Shown in pieces: positions 9,365 through 17,872 of a DNA stretch of 64,000 nucleotides. The position numbers and the translations under genes are program-made. This DNA comes from Longirhabdus pacifica. GTDB lineage: Bacteria > Bacillota > Bacilli > Paenibacillales > DSM-105158. Under the pieces are notes generated by a model. It made no database searches and was not told where the DNA came from. It worked only from the letters and a program-made list of their open reading frames with translations. The stretch covers positions 62,001-126,000 of the forward strand of contig NZ_QXJP01000009.1 of NCBI RefSeq assembly GCF_004115085.1, written 5' to 3'. Numbering within the stretch: position 1 is the stretch's first letter; every line of letters begins with the position of its first letter.

Positions 9365-11794
9365 TTGAGTACTGCAGAAAAATTTTCACCTGCTTTTTTA
9401 GAAGAAGTGGTGGGCGACCGATTTGGTCGATATTCAAAATACATTATACAAGATCGTGCGATTCCTGACGTTAGAGATGGCTTAAAGCCAGTTCAGCGCA
9501 GAATTTTATATGCCATGCACGAAGCTGGCAACACAGCAGATAAACCGTATCGTAAATCTGCTAAAACGGTAGGGGATGTCATGGGGAGTTACCATCCTCA
9601 TGGCGATACGTCTATTTATGACGGCATGGTTCGCATGGCGCAACCTTGGAAAATGATGCATCCGCTCATTGATGGTCACGGTAACTGGGGATCACTAGAC
9701 GACGATCCAGCAGCGGCAATGCGTTATACCGAAGCTAGACTTTCACCCATTGCTTCGGAAATGATGCGTGACTTGGACAAAGAAACGGTACTGTTTAAAG
9801 ATAACTTCGATAACTCCATGCAAGAACCAGTCGTATTACCGGCACGCTTTCCTAATTTGTTAGTGAACGGTGTAAGTGGTATCTCCTCTGGGTTTGCTAC
9901 AGAAATTCCGACGCACAATCTAAATGAAGTGATTGATGCGTGTATTCATATGCTGAAAAAGAAAGAAGTTCAGCTGGAAGATTTGATGAACATCATCCAA
10001 GGTCCAGACTTTCCTACTGGCGGGATCATTATGGGAAAAGAAGGCATTAAAAATGCGTATGAAACAGGTAAAGGTAAAATATTCATTCGCTCTAAAGTGG
10101 ATATAGAGAAGCTCAAAAGCGGCAAAGAGCAACTCATCATTACCGAAATACCGTATCAAGTGGTCAAATCAAAACTCGTTACGCAAATGGAAAATATCCG
10201 TCTAGATAAGAAAATTGATGGCATCGGTGAAGTGCGAGACGAAAGCGGTAGAGATGGCCTTAAAATCGTCATTGAGTTGAAAAAAGATGCCGATGCACAG
10301 AGCATACTGCATTTTTTATACAAAAAAACCGACTTACAAGTCGCCTATCACTTTAACATGGTAGCGATCGTCAATAAAACGCCAAAGCAGCTAGGTATAC
10401 AATCCATTTTGCAAGCGTATATCAATCATCAAATTGAAGTCGTTAGAAATCGCTCTCAATATGAATTAGCGCGTGCAGAACATCGAGCGCACATTTTAGA
10501 TGGATTGGTCAAAGCATTAAATATTTTGGATGAAGTGATTGAAACGATCAAACAGTCTCGCAACAGGCAAGACGCACAGCGAAATTTAGTGTCTACATAC
10601 GGTTTTACAGAAAAACAAGCGGACTCTATCTTGACATTACAACTATATCGCTTAACGAATCTGGAAATTACGACATTAGAAAAAGAGCAAGACGAAGTCA
10701 GCAAGACCATACAAGAGCTGCAACAAATACTCAACGAAGAGAAAAAGTTATACGCCGTTATCATCGGTGATCTAAGAGAGATCAAAAAGAAATATGGTCA
10801 AGAGCGTCGTTCTATCATTCAAGACGAAGTAGAAGAGCTGAAAGTAAATTTAGAAGCGATGATCAATAGTGAGGATGTCATGGTCACGCTCACAAAAGAC
10901 GGGTACATCAAACGTACTTCCATGCTTTCCTTTACGAGATCTGGTGGCGAGCCAGGGCTGAAAGAACAAGATTATGTTAAGTGGTCTATGGAAATGAACA
11001 CCCTGCATACACTCATGGTATTTACGAAGCTAGGGCAATATTACATGCTCCCGGTCCACCAAATACCAGAATATAAATGGAAAGATACGGGTACTGCACT
11101 CGTAAATGTGATATCCTTAAAGAAAGAAGATCAAGTTATCTCTGTTATTCCTATTGAAAATTTTGAGCTATTTGGGAAATCCGTCGTCTTTGTTTCTAAA
11201 AAAGGGCAAGTGAAACGTACAGAACTGAAAGAATATCAAAAGAGCAGATCCAATGGAATAGTCGGGTGTAAACTGCAAAAAGAAGATGAAATTATTCATG
11301 TTGCGCTAAGTGATAACGATCACGACATATTACTCATTACTGCAAGCGGGATGAGCATTCGATTCCATGAAAGTGAAGTCAACCCGATGGGAAGAGCGGC
11401 AACCGGTGTAAAAGGGATTCAGTTGCAAGAAGGAGACCACCTTATCAAGGCTATTTGGGTCAAAGGAGATGAAGGCGAAGTTGCTGTTCTATCCAATTAC
11501 GGGTATGGGAAGCGAAGCTTTGTTTTTGACTACCCTCGCCAAGGAAGAGGCGGAAAAGGCGTACTGACTTTCGAGTTTAAAGAAGGCAAACGAGTAAGAA
11601 AAAATGGAACAGAACTGATTTACGCCGAATGGGTAAAAGATGAAGTGTCATGCATAGGGATAGATGTGGATGGTGCAGAGCATCCTTTTTCATCAGAAAT
11701 GATGCCTGTTGCAGAACGAAAATCAACAGGAAAAATGATAATGAAAGGTTCGGCTTCCAGCTCCATTGTTGACGTCATCCGTAGAGCCTTCTAG
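9365..11794 (+). CDS. parC: DNA topoisomerase IV subunit A
   Basis: DNA-cleaving and rejoining subunit of topoisomerase IV. TTG start 9365 behind GAGGAG, 7 bp after the parE stop, so co-translated with it. 809 residues, as in Bacillus ParC. The catalytic Tyr lies in [11 protein letters not shown] (about residue 121). The quinolone-resistance region reads [13 protein letters not shown], with Thr (about residue 82) where many GyrA/ParC proteins have Ser and Asp at the usual acidic position. C-terminal beta-pinwheel repeats follow, including [21 protein letters not shown], which resembles but is not identical to a GyrA box. Confidence 0.95.
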   Translation: MSTAEKFSPAFLEEVVGDRFGRYSKYIIQDRAIPDVRDGLKPVQRRILYAMHEAGNTADKPYRKSAKTVGDVMGSYHPHGDTSIYDGMVRMAQPWKMMHPLIDGHGNWGSLDDDPAAAMRYTEARLSPIASEMMRDLDKETVLFKDNFDNSMQEPVVLPARFPNLLVNGVSGISSGFATEIPTHNLNEVIDACIHMLKKKEVQLEDLMNIIQGPDFPTGGIIMGKEGIKNAYETGKGKIFIRSKVDIEKLKSGKEQLIITEIPYQVVKSKLVTQMENIRLDKKIDGIGEVRDESGRDGLKIVIELKKDADAQSILHFLYKKTDLQVAYHFNMVAIVNKTPKQLGIQSILQAYINHQIEVVRNRSQYELARAEHRAHILDGLVKALNILDEVIETIKQSRNRQDAQRNLVSTYGFTEKQADSILTLQLYRLTNLEITTLEKEQDEVSKTIQELQQILNEEKKLYAVIIGDLREIKKKYGQERRSIIQDEVEELKVNLEAMINSEDVMVTLTKDGYIKRTSMLSFTRSGGEPGLKEQDYVKWSMEMNTLHTLMVFTKLGQYYMLPVHQIPEYKWKDTGTALVNVISLKKEDQVISVIPIENFELFGKSVVFVSKKGQVKRTELKEYQKSRSNGIVGCKLQKEDEIIHVALSDNDHDILLITASGMSIRFHESEVNPMGRAATGVKGIQLQEGDHLIKAIWVKGDEGEVAVLSNYGYGKRSFVFDYPRQGRGGKGVLTFEFKEGKRVRKNGTELIYAEWVKDEVSCIGIDVDGAEHPFSSEMMPVAERKSTGKMIMKGSASSSIVDVIRRAF

Positions 11795-11806
11795 GAGGTA
11801 TCTGTA

Positions 11807-12217
11807 TTGAGTTCCGAAGAATTTGCTGTATTGTGGTACAAGTTATCCAAGGAATATAAAATATACATGGAACAACAACTCGCACCACATTTAACAGAGG
11901 GGCAATTCAACGTATTAGATTATTTGCAATCACAAGATACGCAATTGAAACCGTCAGATTTATTGGAGCATTTAGCCACCACACCTGCTGCGGTAACGAC
12001 ATTACTGGATAGAATGGAAAAGAACGGTCTGATTGAACGTCAGCGTGATCAGCAGGATCGACGTATTGTATGGATACATTTAACGGATAAAGGGATTGGA
12101 GAGTGCGAGAGAGGGTCGAACATAAGAGAACAATTTTTACAGCAATGTCTCAATCGAATCTCTTCACACAATCAGCAGTTATTCATTTATTTACTAGGGA
12201 AAGTATCCAACGGATAA
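11807..12217 (+). CDS. MarR-family transcriptional regulator
   Basis: Winged-helix DNA-binding regulator, 136 residues. TTG start 11807 with a strong AGGAGGT at 11793-11799 that overlaps the parC stop region, so it is coupled to parC. MarR hallmarks: helix-turn-helix LKPSDLLEHLATTPAAVTTLLDRMEKNGL followed by the wing with DRRIVWIHLTDKG (the conserved DxR motif). Members act as dimers and usually repress genes for stress, drug or aromatic-compound responses. Targets are unknown; being at the end of a topoisomerase operon is unusual but may only reflect local gene order. A terminator follows 48 bp downstream. Confidence 0.9.
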   Translation: MSSEEFAVLWYKLSKEYKIYMEQQLAPHLTEGQFNVLDYLQSQDTQLKPSDLLEHLATTPAAVTTLLDRMEKNGLIERQRDQQDRRIVWIHLTDKGIGECERGSNIREQFLQQCLNRISSHNQQLFIYLLGKVSNG

Positions 12218-12264
12218 AACGATATGAAAAATAAACATAGTGATACATTTATATTTTAGAAAAG

Positions 12265-12291
12265 AAGAGCTTTGAAAGAGGCTCTTTTTTT
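12265..12291 (+). terminator. Rho-independent terminator after parE-parC-marR
   Basis: Stem AAGAGC/GCTCTT with a 10-base loop (TTTGAAAGAG), followed by a run of T residues. Ends the topoisomerase IV - marR transcript. Confidence 0.85.
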
Positions 12292-12335
12292 GTATGTAAA
12301 ATGCCACAAATAAAATGTTATCTTAATGCAACTAG

Positions 12336-12466
12336 ATAAGATGAAGAAATGATGGGATACAAGTTTACGCCTCAGTATAGCCAAGCGTAAAGTTTTGTGT
12401 TGAGATTTCTTCATCTTATGCATAGTGGTAATAAGTTGGTTGAACTTGTTTCTTCAACGTATATAG
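12336..12466 (-). repeat. Two-hairpin dispersed element, copy B
   Basis: Reverse-orientation copy: ATAAGATGAAGAAAT ... ATTTCTTCATCTTAT encloses the inner stem TTTACGCC/AGCGTAAA, then GCATAGTGGTA, then a degenerate hairpin I (ATAAGTTGGTTGAACTTG...CAACGTAT). It lies between the terminator and the promoter of spike gene 1. Confidence 0.85.
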
Positions 12467-12489
12467 ATAAATTTCGCCTAATTTTTGAC

Positions 12490-12534
12490 TAGGCAAATGC
12501 ACAGGCAACTCCCCCCTTCCTCTCATATCCTATA
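12490..12534 (+). promoter_or_regulatory. Conserved spike promoter P1 (sporulation-like)
   Basis: TAGGCAAATGCACAGGCA followed by CATATCCTATA at 12524. The TAGGC-to-CATA offset is 34 bp and CATA-to-start-codon 40 bp, as in P2 and P4. CATAnnnTA matches the sigma-K -10 element; TAGGC resembles the GerE core TRGGY. Sigma and GerE assignment is inference. Confidence 0.65.
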
Positions 12535-12563
12535 TTAGCCCAAACACAAAGGAGAGGTAAAAA

Positions 12564-14741
12564 TTGAGTTGCAACAGAAAAGATGATATGAATGTATGCT
12601 CGACTGCACTGGGTCAGAATACATGTGCGAGCGGTGAAGCATCGGTAGCGGAAGGAGCCGACACGACGGCGAATGGCTTTGGTAGTCATAGTGAAGGTTG
12701 TAACACAGAAGCGAATGGAAGCTGCTCCCATGCCGAAGGAGCGAATACAACGGCTACTGGCGCTAATTCCCATGCGGAAGGCGGTAGCAGTACGTCTATC
12801 GGTAGTAATTCACATGCCGAAGGATCGTTAACCATGTCACAGGGTCTTGCATCACACGCCGAAGGCACAAGCACAAGGTCAATCGGTAGTAGTTCCCATG
12901 CGGAAGGTACGAACACCATAGCCAGTGGAAGTAACAGTCATAGTGAGGGTTTTGGCTCCAATGTTGGAGCGAACGCCTTTGCAGGACATGCGGAAGGATT
13001 TCTCACGACTGCAAGTGGATCTGTGTCACATGCGGAGGGGAACAGTACGACAGCGAGTGGAATCAACGCTCATGCGGAGGGGTTAAATACAACTGCCAGT
13101 GGTGTTGTATCGCATGCGGAAGGATTTTTAACAAGTGCTACAGGGAATGTTTCCCATGCAGAAGGAAACCGAACAATAGCAAGTGGTACGAATTCTCATG
13201 CGGAAGGGGTTTTTACATCAGCAATGGGCACTGAGTCACATGCGGAAGGATTTTCAACAAGTGCTACCGGTGATACTTCCCATGCAGAAGGGTTTGCAGC
13301 AATAGCAAGCGGTGCTGTATCCCATGCAGAAGGAATTGCAACAACAGCAATGGGTGCTAATTCCCATGCAGAAGGAACTTCAACAACAGCAATGGGCTTT
13401 GCCTCACATGCCCAAGGAAGTGGAACAATAGCAGGAGCAACTGCTGCGCATGCGGAAGGTTTGGGAACGACAGCGACTGGATTTGCGTCCCATGCGGAAG
13501 GAAGTGGCACCATTGCTAGTAGGGATCAGAGTCATGCAGAAGGTCTAAATTGTGTAGCTAGAGGTTTCTCCTCTCATGCCGAGGGAAGGAACTGTATGGC
13601 AATGGGAAATAGATCCCATGCGGAAGGAGATGGAACAACAGCAGAAGGAAACAACTCTCATGTCGAGGGAAGGGGCTGTATAGCGAGGGGAAATAGATCC
13701 CATGCGGAAGGATTTGAAACAACGTCAGGGGGAACTGCTTCGCACGCCGAAGGAAATAGAACCATAGCAACCGGTGAAAATAGCCATGCGCAAGGATTAG
13801 CGACTTTGGCAATAGGGGATCAAAGCCATGCGGAAGGATTTGAAACCATAGCTAGAGCCACTGCCTCGCATGCGCAAGGTATTAGCACCACCATAGGAGC
13901 TACGCTTACTAGTGCACATATTATGGGGAACAGCGGAGATGCAAAGCTAGAAAATTCATGGCACTTAGCGGCAGGTGCGTTTGGTATAACCGGCAATGGG
14001 CTAGCCGCCTTTATTAGTGGCACGACGAATGGCGCTAATCTGGGTGACGCTTGTTTTATGGGAACAGTCAGCATGAATGCGAGCTGTAACACATGCGACT
14101 TTGCGGAAATGTTTGAGAGTATGGACGGTACACCTATTGATGTCGGCTATTTCGTGACGCTTGAAGGGAATAAAATCCGCATTGCCACGAATGATGATGA
14201 CTATATACTTGGCATTACTAGCGCTACGCCAGGTGTACTTGGTGGGAATAGTGGATTGTACTGGCAGGGACAGTATGTGACTGATGAATGGGGACGCCGC
14301 ATCTACGAAGATGTCGTTCAACCTCATCAATATGATGAGCAAGGCCATCTAGTACAAGGCATGCATGTGAAAAAACAACTCACCGTCAATCCAGAATACG
14401 ATAAGAAGCGGAAATATACATCAAGAATGGAGCGACCAGAGTGGTCTGCTGTCGGCTTAGTGGGTCAAGTACGTGTAAGAGAGGATGGAAGCTGTGAAGT
14501 AAACGGCTACTGTATGCCGAACGCAGAAGGGATAGCAACGAATACGGATTACGGTTATCGGGTGATGGAAAGAACAGGAGAAAACCAAGTACTTGTGTTG
14601 CTCAACGGCGATCAATACGTAAAGCAAAATAAATTGCATGATCAAAATATGAAGCTACTCCAACGGATGGAGAAATCGGAACAAATTATATATCAACTAC
14701 AAGAAAGGTTATCGCAATTAGACAAAAATGAAATGAGCTGA
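12564..14741 (+). CDS. SHAEG spike protein 1: YadA-like beta-roll with Peptidase_G2 C-terminal chaperone
   Basis: 725 residues from TTG 12564, behind GGAGAGG. Order: Cys-containing N-terminus (SCNRKDDMNVCSTALGQN), about 30 repeats of 14 residues (consensus SHAEGxxTxASGxx) to about residue 448, a conserved join (TSAHIMGNSG ... ENSWHLAAGAFG), then a Peptidase_G2-like domain (class A; GYFVTLEGNKIRIA, GITSATPGVLGG, EWSAVGLVGQVRV) and a short coiled coil. Predicted self-cleavage between Cys511 and Asp512 in TCDFAEMFE would release a 214-residue chaperone. By family knowledge such proteins form trimeric fibres. The repeat tract holds several Cys units (LNC, RNC, RGC) rare in its paralogues. Role as a spore-surface spike is inference from the promoter. 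Confidence 0.85.
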   Translation: MSCNRKDDMNVCSTALGQNTCASGEASVAEGADTTANGFGSHSEGCNTEANGSCSHAEGANTTATGANSHAEGGSSTSIGSNSHAEGSLTMSQGLASHAEGTSTRSIGSSSHAEGTNTIASGSNSHSEGFGSNVGANAFAGHAEGFLTTASGSVSHAEGNSTTASGINAHAEGLNTTASGVVSHAEGFLTSATGNVSHAEGNRTIASGTNSHAEGVFTSAMGTESHAEGFSTSATGDTSHAEGFAAIASGAVSHAEGIATTAMGANSHAEGTSTTAMGFASHAQGSGTIAGATAAHAEGLGTTATGFASHAEGSGTIASRDQSHAEGLNCVARGFSSHAEGRNCMAMGNRSHAEGDGTTAEGNNSHVEGRGCIARGNRSHAEGFETTSGGTASHAEGNRTIATGENSHAQGLATLAIGDQSHAEGFETIARATASHAQGISTTIGATLTSAHIMGNSGDAKLENSWHLAAGAFGITGNGLAAFISGTTNGANLGDACFMGTVSMNASCNTCDFAEMFESMDGTPIDVGYFVTLEGNKIRIATNDDDYILGITSATPGVLGGNSGLYWQGQYVTDEWGRRIYEDVVQPHQYDEQGHLVQGMHVKKQLTVNPEYDKKRKYTSRMERPEWSAVGLVGQVRVREDGSCEVNGYCMPNAEGIATNTDYGYRVMERTGENQVLVLLNGDQYVKQNKLHDQNMKLLQRMEKSEQIIYQLQERLSQLDKNEMS

Positions 14742-14836
14742 GCTATTCATAAAATATGAAAACCACATAAAAAGTTGTGACAAGCCTCTTTCATACACTT
14801 TCCACTCTTTATGATTACTCTTCACTTTTTATCCTA

Positions 14837-14881
14837 TAGGCAAATGCACAGTCACATCTTCCCTTCCTTTCATATCCTATA
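14837..14881 (+). promoter_or_regulatory. Conserved spike promoter P2
   Basis: TAGGCAAATGCACAG at 14837 and CATATCCTATA at 14871 (offset 34), 40 bp before the TTG of spike 2. Nearly identical to P1 through TATATTAGCC. The remainder of the 169-bp gap after spike 1 shows no clear terminator. Confidence 0.65.
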
Positions 14882-14910
14882 TTAGCCTAAATACAGGGGA
14901 GGAGAATGCA

Positions 14911-17817
14911 TTGACTTGCAATAGAAAAGACGATATTAACATATGCTCGACTGCACTGGGTCAAAATACATGTGCAAGTGGAGAGGCCTCGTTAGCAGAA
15001 GGAGCGAATACGACTGCTAACGGCTTCGGCTCACATAGTGAAGGATGCAACACGGAAGCGAATGGAAGTTGCTCGCATGCCGAAGGAGCGAATACGACTG
15101 CAACTGGGGCAAACTCCCATGCAGAAGGAGGAAGTAATACGTCTGTCGGTAGTAATTCACATGCGGAAGGATCATTAACCATGTCGGAGGGACTCGCATC
15201 ACATGCCGAAGGCACAAGTACAAAAGCGATCGGCAATAGTGCGCATGCTGAGGGTGCAAGCACAACAGCAATTGGCAGTAACAGTCATAGCGAGGGATTT
15301 GGTACCACTGTGGAAGTGAACGCATTTGCTGGACATGCGGAAGGATTTCTTACCACAGCTAGTGGATCTGTGTCCCATGCCGAAGGCAACCAGACTACAG
15401 CGAGTGGCATAGAGAGTCATGCGGAAGGTCTTGGCACAACCGCAAGTGGTGGGCAGTCCCACGCGGAGGGTAATGAGACCACCGCAAGTGGTATTCTCGG
15501 TTCGCATGCCGAAGGATCTCAAACCGTGGCAAGCGGAGCGGCGAGCCATGCGGAAGGATCTCAGACCATATCAAGTGGGGGTGCAAGCCATGCGGAAGGA
15601 AGCGGGTCAGTGGCAAGTGGATCTGCGAGCCACGCCGAAGGAACGGATACAGTTGCCATGGACAACACTAGTCATGCCGAAGGAAACAGCAGTGTAGCGT
15701 CAGGAGGATCGAGCCATGCGGAAGGAATGGGAACGACAGCAAGCGGGTTAGCAAGTCACGCCGAAGGAAACAGCACCGTGGCCATAGGTCCAGCGAGCCA
15801 TGCGGAAGGAATGGGAACGACAGCAAGTGGAGATGAAAGTCATGCAGAAGGTAATAGCACGGTTTCGATTGGTGAGGCGAGTCATGCGGAAGGGATGCAA
15901 ACGGTAGCAAATGGACCAATAAGTCATGCGGAAGGAATGGGAACGACAGCGAGTGGAGAAGCGAGCCATGCGGAGGGAATGCAAACGACAGCAAGTGGAA
16001 ATGAAAGTCACGCCGAAGGACTTAATACTTTGGCGAATGCACCAGGAAGCCATGCCGAAGGTGAAACAACCATTGCTAGTGGAGATGATAGTCATGCGGA
16101 AGGACTTGGTACTGTAGCTAGTGGGGTCCACGGTCATGCCGAAGGTGAAGCAACCATTGCGAGCGGAAGAGATAGTCACGCGGAAGGACTTAGTACTGTA
16201 GCTAGTGGACTGAACAGTCATGCGGAAGGAATGGGAACGACAGCGAGCGGAATAGATAGCCATGCAGAAGGAACCAACACAGTAGCCATAGGTCGAGCGA
16301 GCCATGCGGAAGGAATGGGGACGACAGCAAGTGGAAATGAAAGTCATGCCGAAGGCATAGGGACGACAGCAAGTGGGCTTGCGAGTCACGCCGAAGGGGA
16401 AAATACGATGGCAATAGGTTTTTCCAGTCATGCGGAAGGACGCAATACAACGGCTATTGGTCTGTTTGCTTCACATGCGGAAGGAGATGGTACAACGGCA
16501 AGTGGTATTGCTTCACATGCGGAAGGACGCAATACAACAGCAAGTGGAATTGACTCTCATGCGGAAGGTTTGTTTTCAACAGCCATCGGAGATATAAGTC
16601 ACGCGGAAGGATCGAATACTACAGCAACTGCAAATTCCAGTCATGCCGAAGGAAGTTTTACAGTAGCAAGCGGCATAGCTTCTCATGCCGAAGGACTTTC
16701 TACAGCAGCCGGTGGTTCATTCTCCCATGCGGAAGGTGAAAGCACCCTGGCAAGCGGAATGAGTAGTCATGCCGAAGGATTTAGAACGATAGCAGGCGGG
16801 ATAGCTTCACATGCCGAAGGTTCCATGACCACAGCAAGTGGAAGCAACGCACACGCCGAAGGATCGGGTACAGTGGCTATGGGAGATAATTCTCATGCCG
16901 AAGGTATTAGCACTACCATAGGTGTTACCCTCACTAGCGCTCACATTATGGGTAACAGCGGCGCAGCAAAGTTAGAAAATTCATGGCACTTAGCCGCAGG
17001 TGCGTTTGGCGTAACAGGCAACGGTATTGCAGCCTTTATAAGCGGTACGACAAATGGTGCGGGTTTGGGTGATGCGTGCTTTATGGGCACCGTGAGTATG
17101 AATGCAAGTTGCAACACGTGTGACTTTGCTGAAATGTTCGAGAGTACGGACGGTAAACACATTGATGTGGGCTATTTCGTCACGTTAGAAGGAAACAAAA
17201 TACGCATTGCTACAAATAACGATGACTATATATTAGGCATCACAAGCGCTACACCAGGTGTGCTTGGTGGTAATAGCGGACTATATTGGCAAGGTCAGTA
17301 CCTTAGCGATGAATGGGGACGTCGCATCTACGAAGATGTGCTTATACCAGATCAACACGATGAACATGGCAACGTCGTACAAACACAAACAGTAAAAAAA
17401 CAACTAGCAGTCAATCCCAAGTATGACCCCAAACGCCCTTATAAAGGAAGAGCGAAGCGAGCCGAGTGGTCGGCTGTAGGTCTAGTGGGGCAAGTGAGAG
17501 TGCGAGATGATGGAAGCTGCGAAGTAAACGGCTACTGCATGCCAAATGCAGAAGGGATAGCGACAAAATCAGAGTATGGCTATAGGGTCATCCAACGAAC
17601 AGGTGAGAAGCAAGTGCTCGTGCTACTTAATGGGGATCAGTACCTACAACAACATACATTAAGACAACAATATATACAATTAGAAAAGACATCAGAACAA
17701 ACCATTCAGCAATTACGTCAAGCAAATGAAAGATTACTTCAAAGGGTTGCAAAGTCAGAGCAAGCATTTCACACGTTAAATACCATCGTAGCAAGTTGGG
17801 ATGAAAAAACAAAATAA
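14911..17817 (+). CDS. SHAEG spike protein 2 (about 46 beta-roll layers, class A C-terminus)
   Basis: 968 residues from TTG 14911, behind AGGGGAGGAG. One of the two longest repeat tracts, about 46 units of 14 residues ending near residue 673. Many units alternate between two types (GMGTTASG and GNSTVAIG), giving an 84-bp higher-order repeat around 15.7-16.0 kb and a sign of recent internal expansion. Predicted autoproteolysis at Cys737-Asp738 frees a 231-residue class A chaperone with a long terminal coiled coil (LRQQYIQLEKTSEQTIQQLR). An irregular 16-residue unit (HSEGFGTTVEVNAFAGHAEG) occurs at the same place as in all paralogues. Only 55 bp precede spike 3, which lacks its own conserved promoter, so the two are probably one transcript. 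Confidence 0.85.
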   Translation: MTCNRKDDINICSTALGQNTCASGEASLAEGANTTANGFGSHSEGCNTEANGSCSHAEGANTTATGANSHAEGGSNTSVGSNSHAEGSLTMSEGLASHAEGTSTKAIGNSAHAEGASTTAIGSNSHSEGFGTTVEVNAFAGHAEGFLTTASGSVSHAEGNQTTASGIESHAEGLGTTASGGQSHAEGNETTASGILGSHAEGSQTVASGAASHAEGSQTISSGGASHAEGSGSVASGSASHAEGTDTVAMDNTSHAEGNSSVASGGSSHAEGMGTTASGLASHAEGNSTVAIGPASHAEGMGTTASGDESHAEGNSTVSIGEASHAEGMQTVANGPISHAEGMGTTASGEASHAEGMQTTASGNESHAEGLNTLANAPGSHAEGETTIASGDDSHAEGLGTVASGVHGHAEGEATIASGRDSHAEGLSTVASGLNSHAEGMGTTASGIDSHAEGTNTVAIGRASHAEGMGTTASGNESHAEGIGTTASGLASHAEGENTMAIGFSSHAEGRNTTAIGLFASHAEGDGTTASGIASHAEGRNTTASGIDSHAEGLFSTAIGDISHAEGSNTTATANSSHAEGSFTVASGIASHAEGLSTAAGGSFSHAEGESTLASGMSSHAEGFRTIAGGIASHAEGSMTTASGSNAHAEGSGTVAMGDNSHAEGISTTIGVTLTSAHIMGNSGAAKLENSWHLAAGAFGVTGNGIAAFISGTTNGAGLGDACFMGTVSMNASCNTCDFAEMFESTDGKHIDVGYFVTLEGNKIRIATNNDDYILGITSATPGVLGGNSGLYWQGQYLSDEWGRRIYEDVLIPDQHDEHGNVVQTQTVKKQLAVNPKYDPKRPYKGRAKRAEWSAVGLVGQVRVRDDGSCEVNGYCMPNAEGIATKSEYGYRVIQRTGEKQVLVLLNGDQYLQQHTLRQQYIQLEKTSEQTIQQLRQANERLLQRVAKSEQAFHTLNTIVASWDEKTK

Positions 17818-17872
17818 AATATTCATGACGATCTATACTCCGCTCATTCCAAATACAAAGGAGAGGAAAAAA

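Noticed and set aside
15748-16431. Long minus-strand open frames inside the spike repeat tracts (also for example 28410-29096, 29274-29894, 41078-41785)
   Set aside because: They are antisense readings of the 42-bp repeat, with odd Phe/Arg/Met/Cys composition and no ribosome sites; the sense frames carry the family structure.
17801-17872. N-terminal extension of spike 3
   Set aside because: It overlaps the end of spike 2; the family N-terminus and AAAGGAGAGG fix the start at TTG 17873.
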